Source of the DNA: Thermosulfurimonas dismutans
GTDB lineage: Bacteria > Desulfobacterota > Thermodesulfobacteria > Thermodesulfobacteriales > Thermodesulfobacteriaceae
Assembly (NCBI GenBank): GCA_011322625.1
Contig: DRMH01000012.1
Location: 1 to 64,000 of the forward strand
Reading direction: 5' to 3'
DNA length: 64,000 nucleotides
The notes under the pieces were generated by a model, which saw only the letters and a program-made list of their open reading frames with translations, was not told where the DNA came from and ran no database searches. Positions 1 through 10,198 of the stretch are shown here, piece by piece (within the stretch, counting starts at the first letter, position 1; each line of letters begins with the position of its first letter). The translations under genes were made by a program, and so were the position numbers.

Positions 1-9
1 GAATTTCAA

Positions 10-1776
10 ATGAAATTCCTCGAAAACTTTATTATTACTTCCGAAGCGGTTATAGATTGGGAGTATATAGTAATAAATGCCCTGGATGGTATTTCGGACA
101 AGATATGTTTCACCTTCTTTTTTGTGGTCTTCAGGGAGGAGGGGGAGGATTTTTACGCCTATATCTTCTGGAATACCAGGGTGCACGGGGATTGTCAGCG
201 GAAGGTGGAGGAATTGATCGAGAAACATCTGCGGCAATCCGGGGCCTGGGAGGAGGAAGCAGGCATAACCTATATTCACCGGGAGGTGGAGACCAAGCGC
301 TCCCCGGAGAAACGCCCCGTGGAGGACCTGGAGGCCTATACCCGGGTCCTGGTGCTAGAGAAACCCCTGATAGGCGGGGCACTGGGGTTGGGGATGAACC
401 TTCTGGATGTCCAGAGCGAGGTCAAGGGGCTGGCGGTTCAGAGTGTACTTCCCACGCTGCTCAATATCGTGGGCTCGGCCAAGGCCATTCACAAGTACAC
501 TAAGGAACTGGAATACTACGCCACCCGTGATCCCCTTACCGAGCTTTACAATCAGAGGGTCCTCTGGGAGTTGCTGGATTACGAAGTGGAAAGGGCCCGA
601 AGACATAACTACAAATTCGCCTTTCTGATCGTGGATATAGACAATTTCAAGTTGATCAACGATGCCTACGGTCACGAATTCGGCGATCAGATGCTCAAGG
701 GGATAGCCGGTATCCTCCGGGACATGTTCCGCAAGGAGGACCTGGTGGCCCGTTACGGGGGCGATGAGTTTGCCATGGTTCTGCCCTATGCCGGCGAGGA
801 ACAGGCCTATTCGGTGGCCCTGCGTCTTCTCAAAAATATCGAGGAATTCTCCCTGATCTCTCCGGAAGGACAAAAGGTCAAGGCCACGGCTTCCATCGGG
901 ATCGCCGTCTTTCCGGATCATGCCCGGGATGCCAAGCAGCTTTTCCTCATCGCGGACAACATGCTTTACAAGGCCAAGAGGGAGGGCAAGAACAAGGTGG
1001 CCCTTCCCAGTCCGGAGGATCTGTCCCTTATTGCCGAGGAGGTTCTGAAAAAGAGCTCCATCCTCTCCACCGCGGTGGAAGAGAAGCGGGTCTTGCCCTA
1101 CTTTCAGCCCATAGTGGATGTGCATACCCTGGAGGCCCGGGCCTACGAGGTGCTCATGCGTATTGAACAACCCGATGGTCGGATTCTCCCGGCCCGGGAG
1201 TTTATCCATATCGCCGAGACCAGCGGTCTTCTCCAAAGGATGGATCTCACCCTCCTGGAGAACGCGGCCCGAAGGATCTCCGCCGAAGCCACCGAGGCGG
1301 AATTTTTCTTTAATCTATCGCCCAAATCCCTGGTGCTTCCCTCCTTTATCGAAGAGGTGCGTTATATTCTGCGCAAATACAATGTCCCTCCCCACCGGAT
1401 CGTCTTCGAACTCACGGAAAGGGAAACGGTAAAGAATCTGAAAATTTTAAAGGATTTTGTGCGCAATCTCAAGAAAGATGGGTTCAAATTTGCGGTGGAC
1501 GATTTCGGTTCCGGTTTTTCTTCCTTTACCTATATCAAGCATTTTCCCATAGATTATCTCAAGATCGAGGGGGATTTTATCCGTTCCATGGCCAGGAACA
1601 AGGTGGATCTGGCCCTGGTGCAGAGTGCGGTGACCCTGGCCCGGACCCTCAATATCAAAACCATCGCCGAATTCGTGGAGGATGAGGAGATCTTTCGGAA
1701 GGTCAGGGAGGTAGGGATCGATCTGGCGCAGGGATATTATCTGGGCAAACCCCGGAGGGAGATCGGCGGGCCTTGA
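10..1776 (+). CDS. GGDEF-EAL bifunctional diguanylate cyclase/phosphodiesterase with N-terminal region of unknown function
   Basis: ARYGGDEF motif with RxxD (RKED) I-site five residues upstream; EAL-type motifs (EVL variant, [24 protein letters not shown]). Confidence 0.93.
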   Translation: MKFLENFIITSEAVIDWEYIVINALDGISDKICFTFFFVVFREEGEDFYAYIFWNTRVHGDCQRKVEELIEKHLRQSGAWEEEAGITYIHREVETKRSPEKRPVEDLEAYTRVLVLEKPLIGGALGLGMNLLDVQSEVKGLAVQSVLPTLLNIVGSAKAIHKYTKELEYYATRDPLTELYNQRVLWELLDYEVERARRHNYKFAFLIVDIDNFKLINDAYGHEFGDQMLKGIAGILRDMFRKEDLVARYGGDEFAMVLPYAGEEQAYSVALRLLKNIEEFSLISPEGQKVKATASIGIAVFPDHARDAKQLFLIADNMLYKAKREGKNKVALPSPEDLSLIAEEVLKKSSILSTAVEEKRVLPYFQPIVDVHTLEARAYEVLMRIEQPDGRILPAREFIHIAETSGLLQRMDLTLLENAARRISAEATEAEFFFNLSPKSLVLPSFIEEVRYILRKYNVPPHRIVFELTERETVKNLKILKDFVRNLKKDGFKFAVDDFGSGFSSFTYIKHFPIDYLKIEGDFIRSMARNKVDLALVQSAVTLARTLNIKTIAEFVEDEEIFRKVREVGIDLAQGYYLGKPRREIGGP

Positions 1777-1800
1777 CAATCCGCTGAAGAGACATAAAAA
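1773..1800 (+). promoter_or_regulatory. Putative sigma70-type promoter for rplU: TTGACA-16-TAAAAA, overlapping the GGDEF-EAL stop codon
   Basis: TTGACA at 1773-1778, TAAAAA at 1795-1800; flanked by 9-bp inverted repeat AATCCGCTG/CAGCGGATT. Confidence 0.5.
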
Positions 1801-1828
1801 TGCAGCGGATTTCGCGGAAGGAGGAGTA

Positions 1829-2143
1829 GTGGTGTTTGCGGTGATCAAGACCGGTGGAAAACAGTATAAGGTGGCTCCGGGTGAGGTCCTTCGAGTGGAG
1901 AAGCTTCCCGGGGAGCCGGGGGATACGGTAGAGCTCTCCGAGGTGCTTTTGGTGGCCGGTGAGGGAGAACCCCGGGTGGGAACACCTCTGGTGGAGGGGG
2001 CCCGGGTAAAGGCTACCATCCTGGAGCAGGGCAGGAGCAAAAAGATCATTGTCTTCAAAAAGAAACGGCGTAAAAATTATAAACGCAAGCGCGGGCACCG
2101 TCAGTATTACACCGTGCTGCGTATTGAAGAGATTGTGGTGTAG
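1829..2143 (+). CDS. rplU: 50S ribosomal protein L21
   Basis: [21 protein letters not shown]... [33 protein letters not shown] before GTG start; rpmA follows. Confidence 0.97.
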   Translation: MVFAVIKTGGKQYKVAPGEVLRVEKLPGEPGDTVELSEVLLVAGEGEPRVGTPLVEGARVKATILEQGRSKKIIVFKKKRRKNYKRKRGHRQYYTVLRIEEIVV

Positions 2144-2145
2144 AG

Positions 2146-2415
2146 ATGCGGAAAGTCTTGGGGCTTCCGGTGATCATTTCCTGGGAGGAGGATGTATATA
2201 TCGCACGCTGTCCCTTACTTCAGGGAGCCTTTGCCGAGGGCGAAACCCCAGAGGAAGCCCTGAGAGAGCTCTCGGAAGTGATAAAGATGATCCTTACCTA
2301 CCGTTTGGAACAGAAGGAAGATCGAACAATCTTTGAGGAGCTAGAAATAGGTCCGTATAAGATGTGCACCACCTTACCGGTATCTTTTCCGGATGAGCAA
2401 GTTGAGACCGCTTAA
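2146..2415 (+). CDS. HicB-family antitoxin-like protein
   Basis: SWEEDVYIARCPLLQGAFAEGETPEEALRELSEVI is typical of HicB; followed by hicA remnant. Confidence 0.85.
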   Translation: MRKVLGLPVIISWEEDVYIARCPLLQGAFAEGETPEEALRELSEVIKMILTYRLEQKEDRTIFEELEIGPYKMCTTLPVSFPDEQVETA

Positions 2416-2517
2416 ATATGAGGAGGTGGTGCGAAAACTTAAGAAATTCGAAAAGGGACCCTGCGAGCCATTATCAAAGAGCTCGATTTGAGTGTAGAAG
2501 ATTTTATGAAACTTTAG
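2393..2517 (+). pseudogene. HicA toxin remnant: N-terminus MSKLRPLKYEEVVRKLKKFEKG joined out of frame to C-terminus [19 protein letters not shown]
   Basis: Manual translation; middle of HicA missing and frames differ across the junction. Compare intact HicA at 28088-28309 ending EIKKGTLRSIIRQSKLPREEFER. Confidence 0.8.
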
Positions 2518-2530
2518 GAGGAGGTACATT

Positions 2531-2800
2531 ATGGCCCATAAGAAGTCCGGTGGGGCTTCGAGAAACGGGCGCGACAGCCATAGCAAGCGCCTGGGGGTTA
2601 AGCGCTACGACGGCCAGGTGGTCAGGGCTGGAAACATCCTGGTGCGCCAGCGGGGGACCAGGATTCGTCCCGGGGTAAACGTGGGTATGGGGCGCGATTT
2701 CACCCTCTTTGCCAAGATCGATGGGGTGGTGAAATTTGAGTCCCGGGGCGGGCATCGGGTGGTTAGTGTGTATCCCCTGGCGGAAGGCCGGGCCCTTTAG
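2531..2800 (+). CDS. rpmA: 50S ribosomal protein L27
   Basis: [51 protein letters not shown]. Confidence 0.97.
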   Translation: MAHKKSGGASRNGRDSHSKRLGVKRYDGQVVRAGNILVRQRGTRIRPGVNVGMGRDFTLFAKIDGVVKFESRGGHRVVSVYPLAEGRAL

Positions 2801-2860
2801 TCCCGAACCGGTGGTGTTGGAAGGGTTTTATTTCCCCGGGCCGAAGGTGTGGGTTAGGCG

Positions 2861-5800
2861 GTGCAGATATGGCCGGAGACAGGCCGTGAATCTCCGGAGC
2901 TCGGGACAACCCGAGAGCGGGGGATTCGATCCCTACTCCTCCGGGTCCAGGAGTGTCTTCGAACCGAGGGGCCGGTGCTCCGGCTGGGCGGGCTCAGGCC
3001 GGTCTCCCTGGCCCTGTTCCTCTCCCGTTTAAACCTTCCCGAAACCCTCCTCCTTCTTTTCCCCGAGGAGAAAGAAGCCCGGGCCTTTGTACAGGCCTTC
3101 AGGGTCTTTTCCCCCCTGGAGATCAAGCTCTTTCCGGCCCCGGAACACCCTCCCTTTGTCGAGGTCCTGCCCTCCCCGGAGGAGGAAGCCTCCCGGATGG
3201 AGGTCCTGGCGGATCTCCTTCTCGGAAGGCCCGGTCTGGTGGCCACCTCGGTGGAGGCCGTTCTGCGACGATTGCCCCCGCGGGAGATCCTGCGCGAGGT
3301 TTATGAATATCTCCTCCCCGGGGAGGATTTCCCCCGGGAATCCCTTCTGGAGAAACTGGTGAGGCTGGGATACGAACGCTCCGGCGTGGTGCAACGGGTG
3401 GGGGAGTTGGCCGTAAGAGGAGGGGTGATCGATTTGTGGCCTCCGGGCTATGAGGGGCCGCTGCGGCTGGACTTTTTCGGGGATACCTTGGAGGAAATCC
3501 GGGTCTTTCATCCCCGGACCCAGCGCACCCTTCAGACCCTGGAGGAGGCCTATATCTTTCCGGTACGCGAGGTCTTCCTGGGCGGGGATGCGGAATCCGT
3601 CTATGAAAAACTGCGGCTCAGGGCCGAGAGCCGTCGTCGTCCCTCGGAGCTGGTGTTTCGCCTGCGGGAGGAGGTGGCCCGGCGTCAGTTTCTGGAACCG
3701 GGGGAATTCTGGTTGCCCCTGCTCTTTCCCTCCCTGGAGAGCCTGAGGGATTTTCTTCCGGCAGGGGTTCCGGTGGTCCTCTTTGAACCGGAGAGACTCC
3801 GGGAGAGGGTGTCCTTTTGCTGGGAGAGGATTCTGGCGGCGGCCCGCCGGATGGAAAGAAAACTCCTGGTGGAACCCGGGGAGGTCTTTCTCACCCCGGA
3901 GGAAATGGAGCGTATGTTCCGGGATTCGGTGAGGATGGAGGTGCGGGAACTGCCGGTGGCCGATTCCCTGGATCCGGGGCTGCGTCCGGCCTCGATTCTG
4001 ATTTCCCCGGATCTGCCCTCCCGGGGGCTCGAACGGGGGCTCGCCCTCCTTCGGAGGGTGCTGGAACAGGGAGAACACCTGGTGCTGGTCCTATCCGCCC
4101 CCACCTCGGCGGAACGCCTGGCTGAACTTCTGGTCCAGGAGGGAATCCTGGAGGAAGCGCCCCCGGTGCACGAAGCCCCTCTGCGGGACTTTCGCTGGAC
4201 CGTTCCGGTGGAGGTGGCGGTGGGAGATCTGTCCGAGGGGCTTTTCTGGCCGGAGATGGCCCTGGTGATCCTATCCGAGAGCGAACTCTTCGGGAAATCT
4301 CCGCGCACCGAGCGTCCCCGTCGGCTTCGGGCGGCGCTTCAGCTCGAGGAATTGCGCCCCGGTGACTACGTGGTGCACCGGGAGCACGGAATCGGTCTCT
4401 ATCGGGGGCTGGTAAAGCTTGAGATTGGAGGGGTTCCCGGAGAGTTCCTTCTAGTGGAATACGCCCAGGGCGACAAGCTCTATCTCCCAGTGGATCGTCT
4501 GGGGGAGATCCACCGGTATGTGGGGGTGGACGATCGTCCGCCCCGCCTGGATCGGCTGGGGGGAAAGGCCTTTGCCCGGCGTAAGGAAAAGGTCAAGAAG
4601 GCCATCCAGGAAATCGCTCAGGAGCTGGTGGCCCTTTACGCCGCCCGTCGCGTGGCCCGGGGGCACGCCTTCTCTCCCCCGGATCTGGTGTATCGGGAAT
4701 TCGAGGCCACCTTTCCCTATCAGGAGACCCCGGATCAGGAGGCGGCTATCGCCGAGGTCCTTTCGGATATGCAGAGCCCCCGGCCCATGGACCGGTTGCT
4801 CGCCGGGGATGTAGGCTACGGAAAGACGGAGGTGGCCCTGCGGGCCACGATGCTTGCCGTGCGCGACGGGAAACAGGTGGCGGTGCTGGTGCCCACCACG
4901 GTGCTCGCCGAGCAGCACTACCGGACCTTCTCCGAGCGTCTGGGGCCTTTCGGGGTGAGGGTGGGGATACTTTCCCGACTCCGCCCCCAGGCGGAACAGC
5001 GGGAAACCCTGCGGTCCCTGGCCTCCGGTGAGATCCAGGTGATCATCGGGACCCAGCGTCTCCTTTCCCCGGATGTGCGTTTCCGGGATCTGGGACTCCT
5101 GATCATCGACGAGGAGCACCGTTTCGGGGTGCGACACAAGGAGCGTCTCAAGGAACTCAAGAAAACCGTGGATGTGCTGGCCCTTTCCGCTACCCCTATC
5201 CCCCGGACCCTTCAGATGTCGCTCTTGGGCATTCGGGATCTTTCGGTGATTGAAACCCCTCCCCCGGGGCGTCTTCCGGTAAAGACCGTGCTGGCCAGGA
5301 TGGAGGCCGAGGTGGTGCGGGAGGCCATCGAGCGGGAGCTTTCCCGGGGAGGGCAGGTCTTTTTCGTTTATCCCCGGGTGCGGGGGCTTTCGGCCCTGGC
5401 GAGCTGGGTGAGGCGCCTGGTGCCCGAGGCCCGGGTGGCGGTGGCCCACGGTCAGATGCCCCCGCGGGAACTCGAGGAGGTCATGGCCCGTTTTGTGCGG
5501 CGGGAGATAGATGTCCTGGTCTGTACCACCATTATCGAGAGCGGGCTGGACATCCCCACAGCCAACACCATTATCGTCTGCCGGGCCGATCGTTTCGGGC
5601 TCTCGGAGATCTATCAGCTTCGGGGACGGGTGGGGCGCGGGAACGTGCAGGCCTACGCCTATCTTCTGGTGCCCTCCCTTACCGGGCTCACCGAGGAGGC
5701 CCGGAAGCGTCTTAAGGCCCTGATGCAGTTTACCGAGCTGGGGTCCGGTTTCCGTCTGGCCCTGAGTGATCTCAAGATCCGGGGGGCCGGGAACCTGCTC

Positions 5801-6328
5801 GGAACCGCCCAGACCGGACATATCGCCGCGGTGGGCTATGATCTCTACCTGGAGATCCTGGAAAAGGCGGTACGAGAACTAAAGGGTGAAAGGATCGAGG
5901 AGGTGCCGGAACCCGAGGTCAACCTGCGGATCCCCGCCTATTTCCCGGAGACTTATGTGCCGGACGTAGAACAGCGCCTGCACCTTTACCGTGAACTCTC
6001 CCTGGTGCGAACCGAGGAGGAATTGAGCCGTTTCGAGGAGGCCCTGGAGGATCGTTTCGGAGATCCTCCCCCGGAGGCCCGCCATCTCCTGGATCTTACC
6101 CGTTTGAAGATCCTTCTTCGCCATCTGCGTGTTCTTAAACTGGAGGCCCGGGGGGAGGAGTTGATCTTTCACCTGGGAGGGCCGGAGGAATTTTACCTCC
6201 GGGGTATTCGGGCCCTTTCCGAGGGATTTCGCTGGGTACGCTATACCCGTAAAGGACAGCTCCGGGTCCGGGTGCAGGGCCCGGTGCTGGCCGAGGCCCT
6301 GCGTGCGGCCCGGCTTCTCCGCGGTTAA
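2861..6328 (+). CDS. mfd: Transcription-repair coupling factor Mfd
   Basis: 1155 aa; LLAGDVGYGKTEVALRA Walker A, DEEHRFGVRHKE, RADRFGLSEIYQLRGRVGR, C-terminal TRCF domain. Confidence 0.96.
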   Translation: MQIWPETGRESPELGTTRERGIRSLLLRVQECLRTEGPVLRLGGLRPVSLALFLSRLNLPETLLLLFPEEKEARAFVQAFRVFSPLEIKLFPAPEHPPFVEVLPSPEEEASRMEVLADLLLGRPGLVATSVEAVLRRLPPREILREVYEYLLPGEDFPRESLLEKLVRLGYERSGVVQRVGELAVRGGVIDLWPPGYEGPLRLDFFGDTLEEIRVFHPRTQRTLQTLEEAYIFPVREVFLGGDAESVYEKLRLRAESRRRPSELVFRLREEVARRQFLEPGEFWLPLLFPSLESLRDFLPAGVPVVLFEPERLRERVSFCWERILAAARRMERKLLVEPGEVFLTPEEMERMFRDSVRMEVRELPVADSLDPGLRPASILISPDLPSRGLERGLALLRRVLEQGEHLVLVLSAPTSAERLAELLVQEGILEEAPPVHEAPLRDFRWTVPVEVAVGDLSEGLFWPEMALVILSESELFGKSPRTERPRRLRAALQLEELRPGDYVVHREHGIGLYRGLVKLEIGGVPGEFLLVEYAQGDKLYLPVDRLGEIHRYVGVDDRPPRLDRLGGKAFARRKEKVKKAIQEIAQELVALYAARRVARGHAFSPPDLVYREFEATFPYQETPDQEAAIAEVLSDMQSPRPMDRLLAGDVGYGKTEVALRATMLAVRDGKQVAVLVPTTVLAEQHYRTFSERLGPFGVRVGILSRLRPQAEQRETLRSLASGEIQVIIGTQRLLSPDVRFRDLGLLIIDEEHRFGVRHKERLKELKKTVDVLALSATPIPRTLQMSLLGIRDLSVIETPPPGRLPVKTVLARMEAEVVREAIERELSRGGQVFFVYPRVRGLSALASWVRRLVPEARVAVAHGQMPPRELEEVMARFVRREIDVLVCTTIIESGLDIPTANTIIVCRADRFGLSEIYQLRGRVGRGNVQAYAYLLVPSLTGLTEEARKRLKALMQFTELGSGFRLALSDLKIRGAGNLLGTAQTGHIAAVGYDLYLEILEKAVRELKGERIEEVPEPEVNLRIPAYFPETYVPDVEQRLHLYRELSLVRTEEELSRFEEALEDRFGDPPPEARHLLDLTRLKILLRHLRVLKLEARGEELIFHLGGPEEFYLRGIRALSEGFRWVRYTRKGQLRVRVQGPVLAEALRAARLLRG

Positions 6329-6359
6329 AATCTAGGAGAAATCCTGCCGGAGGAGATCC

Positions 6360-7280
6360 ATGCTCGCTAAAAGAGGGCTTTTATGCTGGTGTCTGGTGCT
6401 GCTGTTCTGGGGGATGGCCCGGGCCAAGGTGGTGGATCGAATCGCTGCGGTGGTGAATAACGAGGTCATCACCCTTTCTGAGGTGGATGAGGCGGCCCTT
6501 CCCCTCTATCGGAAGTATCTGGCCGGGGTCAAAGACCCCCTGGAGGAACAGAAGATAATCCATCAGATCCGGAGGGAGGTGCTGGAAAGACTCATCCAGG
6601 AGAAACTCATCGCCCAGGCGGTTCGCAAATACAAGATCCGGGTGAGCGACGAGGAGGTGGAGGCCTTTCTGCGGAGGGTCATACAACGTCTGGGGGGCCG
6701 GGAGGCCTTCCGGCGTTTTCTTAAGGAGCAGGGATTGACCCCGGAGGAATACCGCAACCAGATAAGGGAACAGCTGCGCAAGATGAAATTGATTCAGGTA
6801 AGTGTTCAGGCCCGGATCGTGATCACCGATGAGGACGTGAAACGCTACTACCGGGAGCATTATCTCTCCAGGGAGGAGCGCGTCTATCACCTCGCCGCCA
6901 TCGTTACCTCGGATGAGGGACGCATCCGTCGGGCCTGGGAGGAACTGCAGAAGGGGGGAGATTTTCTGGTGGTATCCCGTAAGTACACCGAGATCCCCGG
7001 AAGCGGGAAGGATCTGGGACGTTTTAAGTTCAGCGAACTGGCCCCGGAGATGCGTAAGGTCCTGTCCGGGGCCCGGCCCGGGGAGATCACCCCGCCGGTG
7101 CGCGTGGGCAACCGGTGGTATATCCTCCGGGTCCTTTCGGTTAAGGCCCAGGCCACCCGGCCCCTGGCCGAGGTTCGCGAGGAGATCCGTCAAAAGCTTT
7201 ATAAACAAGCCCTTGACGAATATTTCCAAAAGTGGATAAAAGAGCTTAAAGAACAGGCCTTCATTAAGGTATTTATTTAA
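6360..7280 (+). CDS. SurA/PpiC-like peptidyl-prolyl cis-trans isomerase
   Basis: Signal sequence, DRIAAVVNNEVITLSEVDE SurA N-domain, parvulin-like PpiC region. Confidence 0.85.
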   Translation: MLAKRGLLCWCLVLLFWGMARAKVVDRIAAVVNNEVITLSEVDEAALPLYRKYLAGVKDPLEEQKIIHQIRREVLERLIQEKLIAQAVRKYKIRVSDEEVEAFLRRVIQRLGGREAFRRFLKEQGLTPEEYRNQIREQLRKMKLIQVSVQARIVITDEDVKRYYREHYLSREERVYHLAAIVTSDEGRIRRAWEELQKGGDFLVVSRKYTEIPGSGKDLGRFKFSELAPEMRKVLSGARPGEITPPVRVGNRWYILRVLSVKAQATRPLAEVREEIRQKLYKQALDEYFQKWIKELKEQAFIKVFI

Positions 7281-7648
7281 TGTCTTCCGGAACGGGATTG
7301 GGTGCCTATTTACGCGAGATAAGGGAACGTCAGGGGCTCTCCTTGCCGGAAATTGCCGCCGAGACCAAGATCAGCTGTCGCTTCCTGGAAGCCATCGAGG
7401 AGGAACGCTGGGAGGAACTGCCCGGGGAGGTCTATATCGTGGGGTATCTTCGGGCCTATGCCGAGGCGGTGGGGCTTGATCCCGGCGATGTACTGGCCCG
7501 TTATCGAGAGACGCGTCCGCAAAAGGGCCGGGATACCCTGGGGCATCCTTCGGGAGAGGTTTCCCCTTCCCGTAAGGGCTGGTGGGTGGTGGTTGGGGTG
7601 GTTTTGCTGGTTTTGGCGCTGATCCTCCTTTATCTCTGGAAATTCTGA
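7280..7648 (+). CDS. RodZ-like HTH protein with single C-terminal TM helix
   Basis: GAYLREIRERQGLSLPEIAAETKISCRFLEAIEEERWEELPGEVYIVGYLRAYAEAVGLD (HTH_25) followed by a TM segment. Confidence 0.85.
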   Translation: MSSGTGLGAYLREIRERQGLSLPEIAAETKISCRFLEAIEEERWEELPGEVYIVGYLRAYAEAVGLDPGDVLARYRETRPQKGRDTLGHPSGEVSPSRKGWWVVVGVVLLVLALILLYLWKF

Positions 7649-7649
7649 G

Positions 7650-8387
7650 GTGCTCAAGCCTTTCGAGGCCCTGGTCCTTTCGGTGCAGGAGATCTCGGAA
7701 AGCGATCTCTGGGTGCAGTTCATCTCCGCGGAAAAGGGACGTTTTGCGGCTGTGGCCAAAGGGGCCCGGCGGAGCCGGCGGCGGTTTGTGAACAAACTGG
7801 AACCCGGACATCTTCTGCGGGTCTATCTGCGTCCCTCGCGGCGGGGGCTGGCTCCTATCCTTGAGGCTGCGGACCTTCTTTGGGCTCCGGAAACCCTGCG
7901 CACCCATCCCCGGGCCTTTGTGCTGGCCTCCTATTTTCTGGAACTGTGTGAACGATCCTCTCCTCCGGCCGAAGGGCGGGAGCTGTTCCCCCTTCTGCGG
8001 GAGGCCCTGGAGACCCTGGATCGAACCCCGGAGATCCAGGGTCTCAAGGCCTATTTCGAATATCGTCTGCTCACGCTTCTGGGCTGGGCCCCGGAGATGG
8101 AGGTCTGTCTGGTCTGTGAGAGGCCCCTGTCCGAGAGGGCCTACTTCTCCTTCCGGCGCGGAGGGGTGGTCTGCGCGGAATGTGCCCGGGAGGAGGATCA
8201 GCCCCTGTCCGGACCGGTGCGGGGGCTTCTGCGTTCCTGGGGACGTCTTTCCCCGGAGACCCTGAGCCGGGTGGTGCTCTCCCGGGATCTCTGGCGGGAA
8301 GCGGAGAAGCTTCTGGAGAACTTCTTGCTCCGGGTGCTGGATCAGGATATAAAAACCCTCAAAGTCTGGCGGGAGTTCCGGGAATGA
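7650..8387 (+). CDS. recO: DNA repair protein RecO
   Basis: GTG start; RecO N-terminal OB fold and CxxC...CxxC zinc motif. Confidence 0.9.
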   Translation: MLKPFEALVLSVQEISESDLWVQFISAEKGRFAAVAKGARRSRRRFVNKLEPGHLLRVYLRPSRRGLAPILEAADLLWAPETLRTHPRAFVLASYFLELCERSSPPAEGRELFPLLREALETLDRTPEIQGLKAYFEYRLLTLLGWAPEMEVCLVCERPLSERAYFSFRRGGVVCAECAREEDQPLSGPVRGLLRSWGRLSPETLSRVVLSRDLWREAEKLLENFLLRVLDQDIKTLKVWREFRE

Positions 8388-9055
8388 AACAGGAGTTAGA
8401 CGAGAAACAGTACGTATTAAACGGTCTGGCCGCCCGGGAATCCTGGCGGCTTTTCAAGATTATGGCCGAGTTTGTGGAGGGGTTTGAGGAGCTTCCCCGG
8501 GTCTATCCGGCGGTAACCATCTTCGGCTCTACCCGGGTTCGCCCCGGGGACCCCTGTTACGAGAAAGCCGAGGAGATCGCCCGGGAGCTGGTCCGCGCCG
8601 GTTTCTCCGTAATCACCGGCGGAGGCCCCGGGGTTATGGAAGCCGCCAACAAGGGGGCCGCCGAGGCTGGAGGCTGGTCCGTGGGCATCAACATCCGGCT
8701 CCCCCTGGAACAGGAACCCAATCCCTATGCCAATCTGAAGCTGGAGGTGCGTTACTTTTTCGTGCGCAAGGTGCTCATGGCCAAGTACGCGGTGGCCTTT
8801 GTGTTCCTTCCCGGGGGCTACGGTACCCTGGACGAACTCTTTGAGGTGATCACCCTGGTTCAGACCCGCAAGATTCGTCCGGTTCCGGTGGTGCTGGTGG
8901 GGCGGGAATACTGGCAGGGGCTGGTGGAGTGGCTGCGCCATACGGTCCTTTCCGGGGGAAAGATCTCCGACTCGGATCTGGACCTGTTCACCGTGCTCGA
9001 CGATCCGGGAGAGGTGGTGAATTATATCCGGGAGCACCTTTCCCTGCGGGACTAG
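8384..9055 (+). CDS. LOG family (lysine decarboxylase-like, TIGR00730 type) protein
   Basis: ITGGGPGVMEAANKGAAEAGG and FLPGGYGTLDELFEV; start trimmed from track to ATG 8384. Confidence 0.92.
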   Translation: MKQELDEKQYVLNGLAARESWRLFKIMAEFVEGFEELPRVYPAVTIFGSTRVRPGDPCYEKAEEIARELVRAGFSVITGGGPGVMEAANKGAAEAGGWSVGINIRLPLEQEPNPYANLKLEVRYFFVRKVLMAKYAVAFVFLPGGYGTLDELFEVITLVQTRKIRPVPVVLVGREYWQGLVEWLRHTVLSGGKISDSDLDLFTVLDDPGEVVNYIREHLSLRD

Positions 9056-10092
9056 CCCGGAGGAAAATACAGGCGAAAGAGGGTCCCCCGACCGGGGAAA
9101 CTTTCCACCTCGATACGTCCTTTAAGGGCCCTTACCGAACCCGAGACCACGGAAAGCCCCAGCCCGGCCCCCAGTTCCTTGGTGGTGAAGAAGGGATCGA
9201 AGATGTGGGGAAGGTCCTCCTTCGGGATCCCCCTTCCGCTGTCCCTGACCTCCAGGCAGATTTCCCGATCCTTCCGATAGGCCTTTATCCGGAGCTCTCC
9301 TCCCCGGGGCATGGCTTCGCGGGCATTGGCCACCAGGGGAAGGAGGATCTGGAGCAGTATTTCTTCGTTGCCCCGGAGGGGGAGGGGTTCCGACGGGACC
9401 TCCACCTTCAGTTTTATTCGGTTCCCGGCGGAACTGCGCAGCAAGGGCTCCGCTCTCTTCAGGAATTCGGAGAGATTCAGGGTCTGTTTAGGTTCTACCC
9501 TCTGGCCGGAGAAGGAAAGGAGTTTACGGATGATCTCCGCTCCGCGGTAGCAGGCCTGAAGGATGCGCTGGATATGGGAGGAGAGGCGGTGTTCCTGTCC
9601 CAGATCCAGGAGCACCAGTTCGCTCAGGCCCTGGATGACCATAAGGAGGTTATTGAATTGATGGGCCAGTCCGCCGGCCACCCGGCACAGGGCCTCCCTT
9701 TTCCTGGCCTCCTGTAGTTGCAGCTCCATTTCTATCTGAGGAGTGACGTCCACCAGGATCTCCGCGATACCCCGCAGGTGTCCCCGGGTGTCGTACACCG
9801 GGGAGGCCAGGATTTTTTCGTAACGCTGGATTTCCTCATGGCGGTGACGATGGACGCATACCCGGGGTTGTCCGGTCTCCAGGATGCTCCTCAGGGGACA
9901 TTCCCCGGGGCAGGGTTCTTCGAGTCCGTGGGAGAGGGTATAGCAGGGTACCGGAAGGGCTCCCCGGTATTGATATTCTCTCCGGGCCGCGGTGTTCATG
10001 TACCGTACGCGAAAATCCGCATCGATCACCAGGAGCGGCGCGGCCTCCAGGGCTACCCGATAGGTTTCCGAGCCTTCTCGAAGGATGAACAT
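9052..10092 (-). CDS. PAS-domain sensor histidine kinase (NtrB-like)
   Basis: GGLAHQFNNLLMVIQGLSEL H-box; ANAREAMPRGGELR, DSGRGIPKEDLPHIFDPFFTTKELGAGLGLS ATPase motifs. Confidence 0.92.
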   Translation of the reverse strand: MFILREGSETYRVALEAAPLLVIDADFRVRYMNTAARREYQYRGALPVPCYTLSHGLEEPCPGECPLRSILETGQPRVCVHRHRHEEIQRYEKILASPVYDTRGHLRGIAEILVDVTPQIEMELQLQEARKREALCRVAGGLAHQFNNLLMVIQGLSELVLLDLGQEHRLSSHIQRILQACYRGAEIIRKLLSFSGQRVEPKQTLNLSEFLKRAEPLLRSSAGNRIKLKVEVPSEPLPLRGNEEILLQILLPLVANAREAMPRGGELRIKAYRKDREICLEVRDSGRGIPKEDLPHIFDPFFTTKELGAGLGLSVVSGSVRALKGRIEVESFPGRGTLFRLYFPPG

Positions 10093-10162
10093 AAATATCT
10101 AAAATTAAACCAAAAATAAATAAATATTGATTTGGCTCCTAACTATAGAGAACTTTTTTCGG

Positions 10163-10191
10163 TTGACAAGGGGCGGAAAAGTCCTTTCAAT
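10163..10191 (+). promoter_or_regulatory. Putative promoter of CstA-like gene: TTGACA-17-TTCAAT, 7 nt before ATG
   Basis: Consensus -35 and 4/6 -10 with 17-bp spacing; no usable SD. Confidence 0.55.
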
Positions 10192-10198
10192 TAGGGGC

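Noticed and set aside
4451-5821. 456-aa minus-strand ORF inside mfd (and similar long antisense ORFs at 355-1236, 16775-18097, 48115-49791, 50229-51917, 10187-11086)
   Set aside because: Low-complexity G/P/H/R-rich translations fully antisense to well-conserved genes; typical shadow ORFs of GC-rich DNA.
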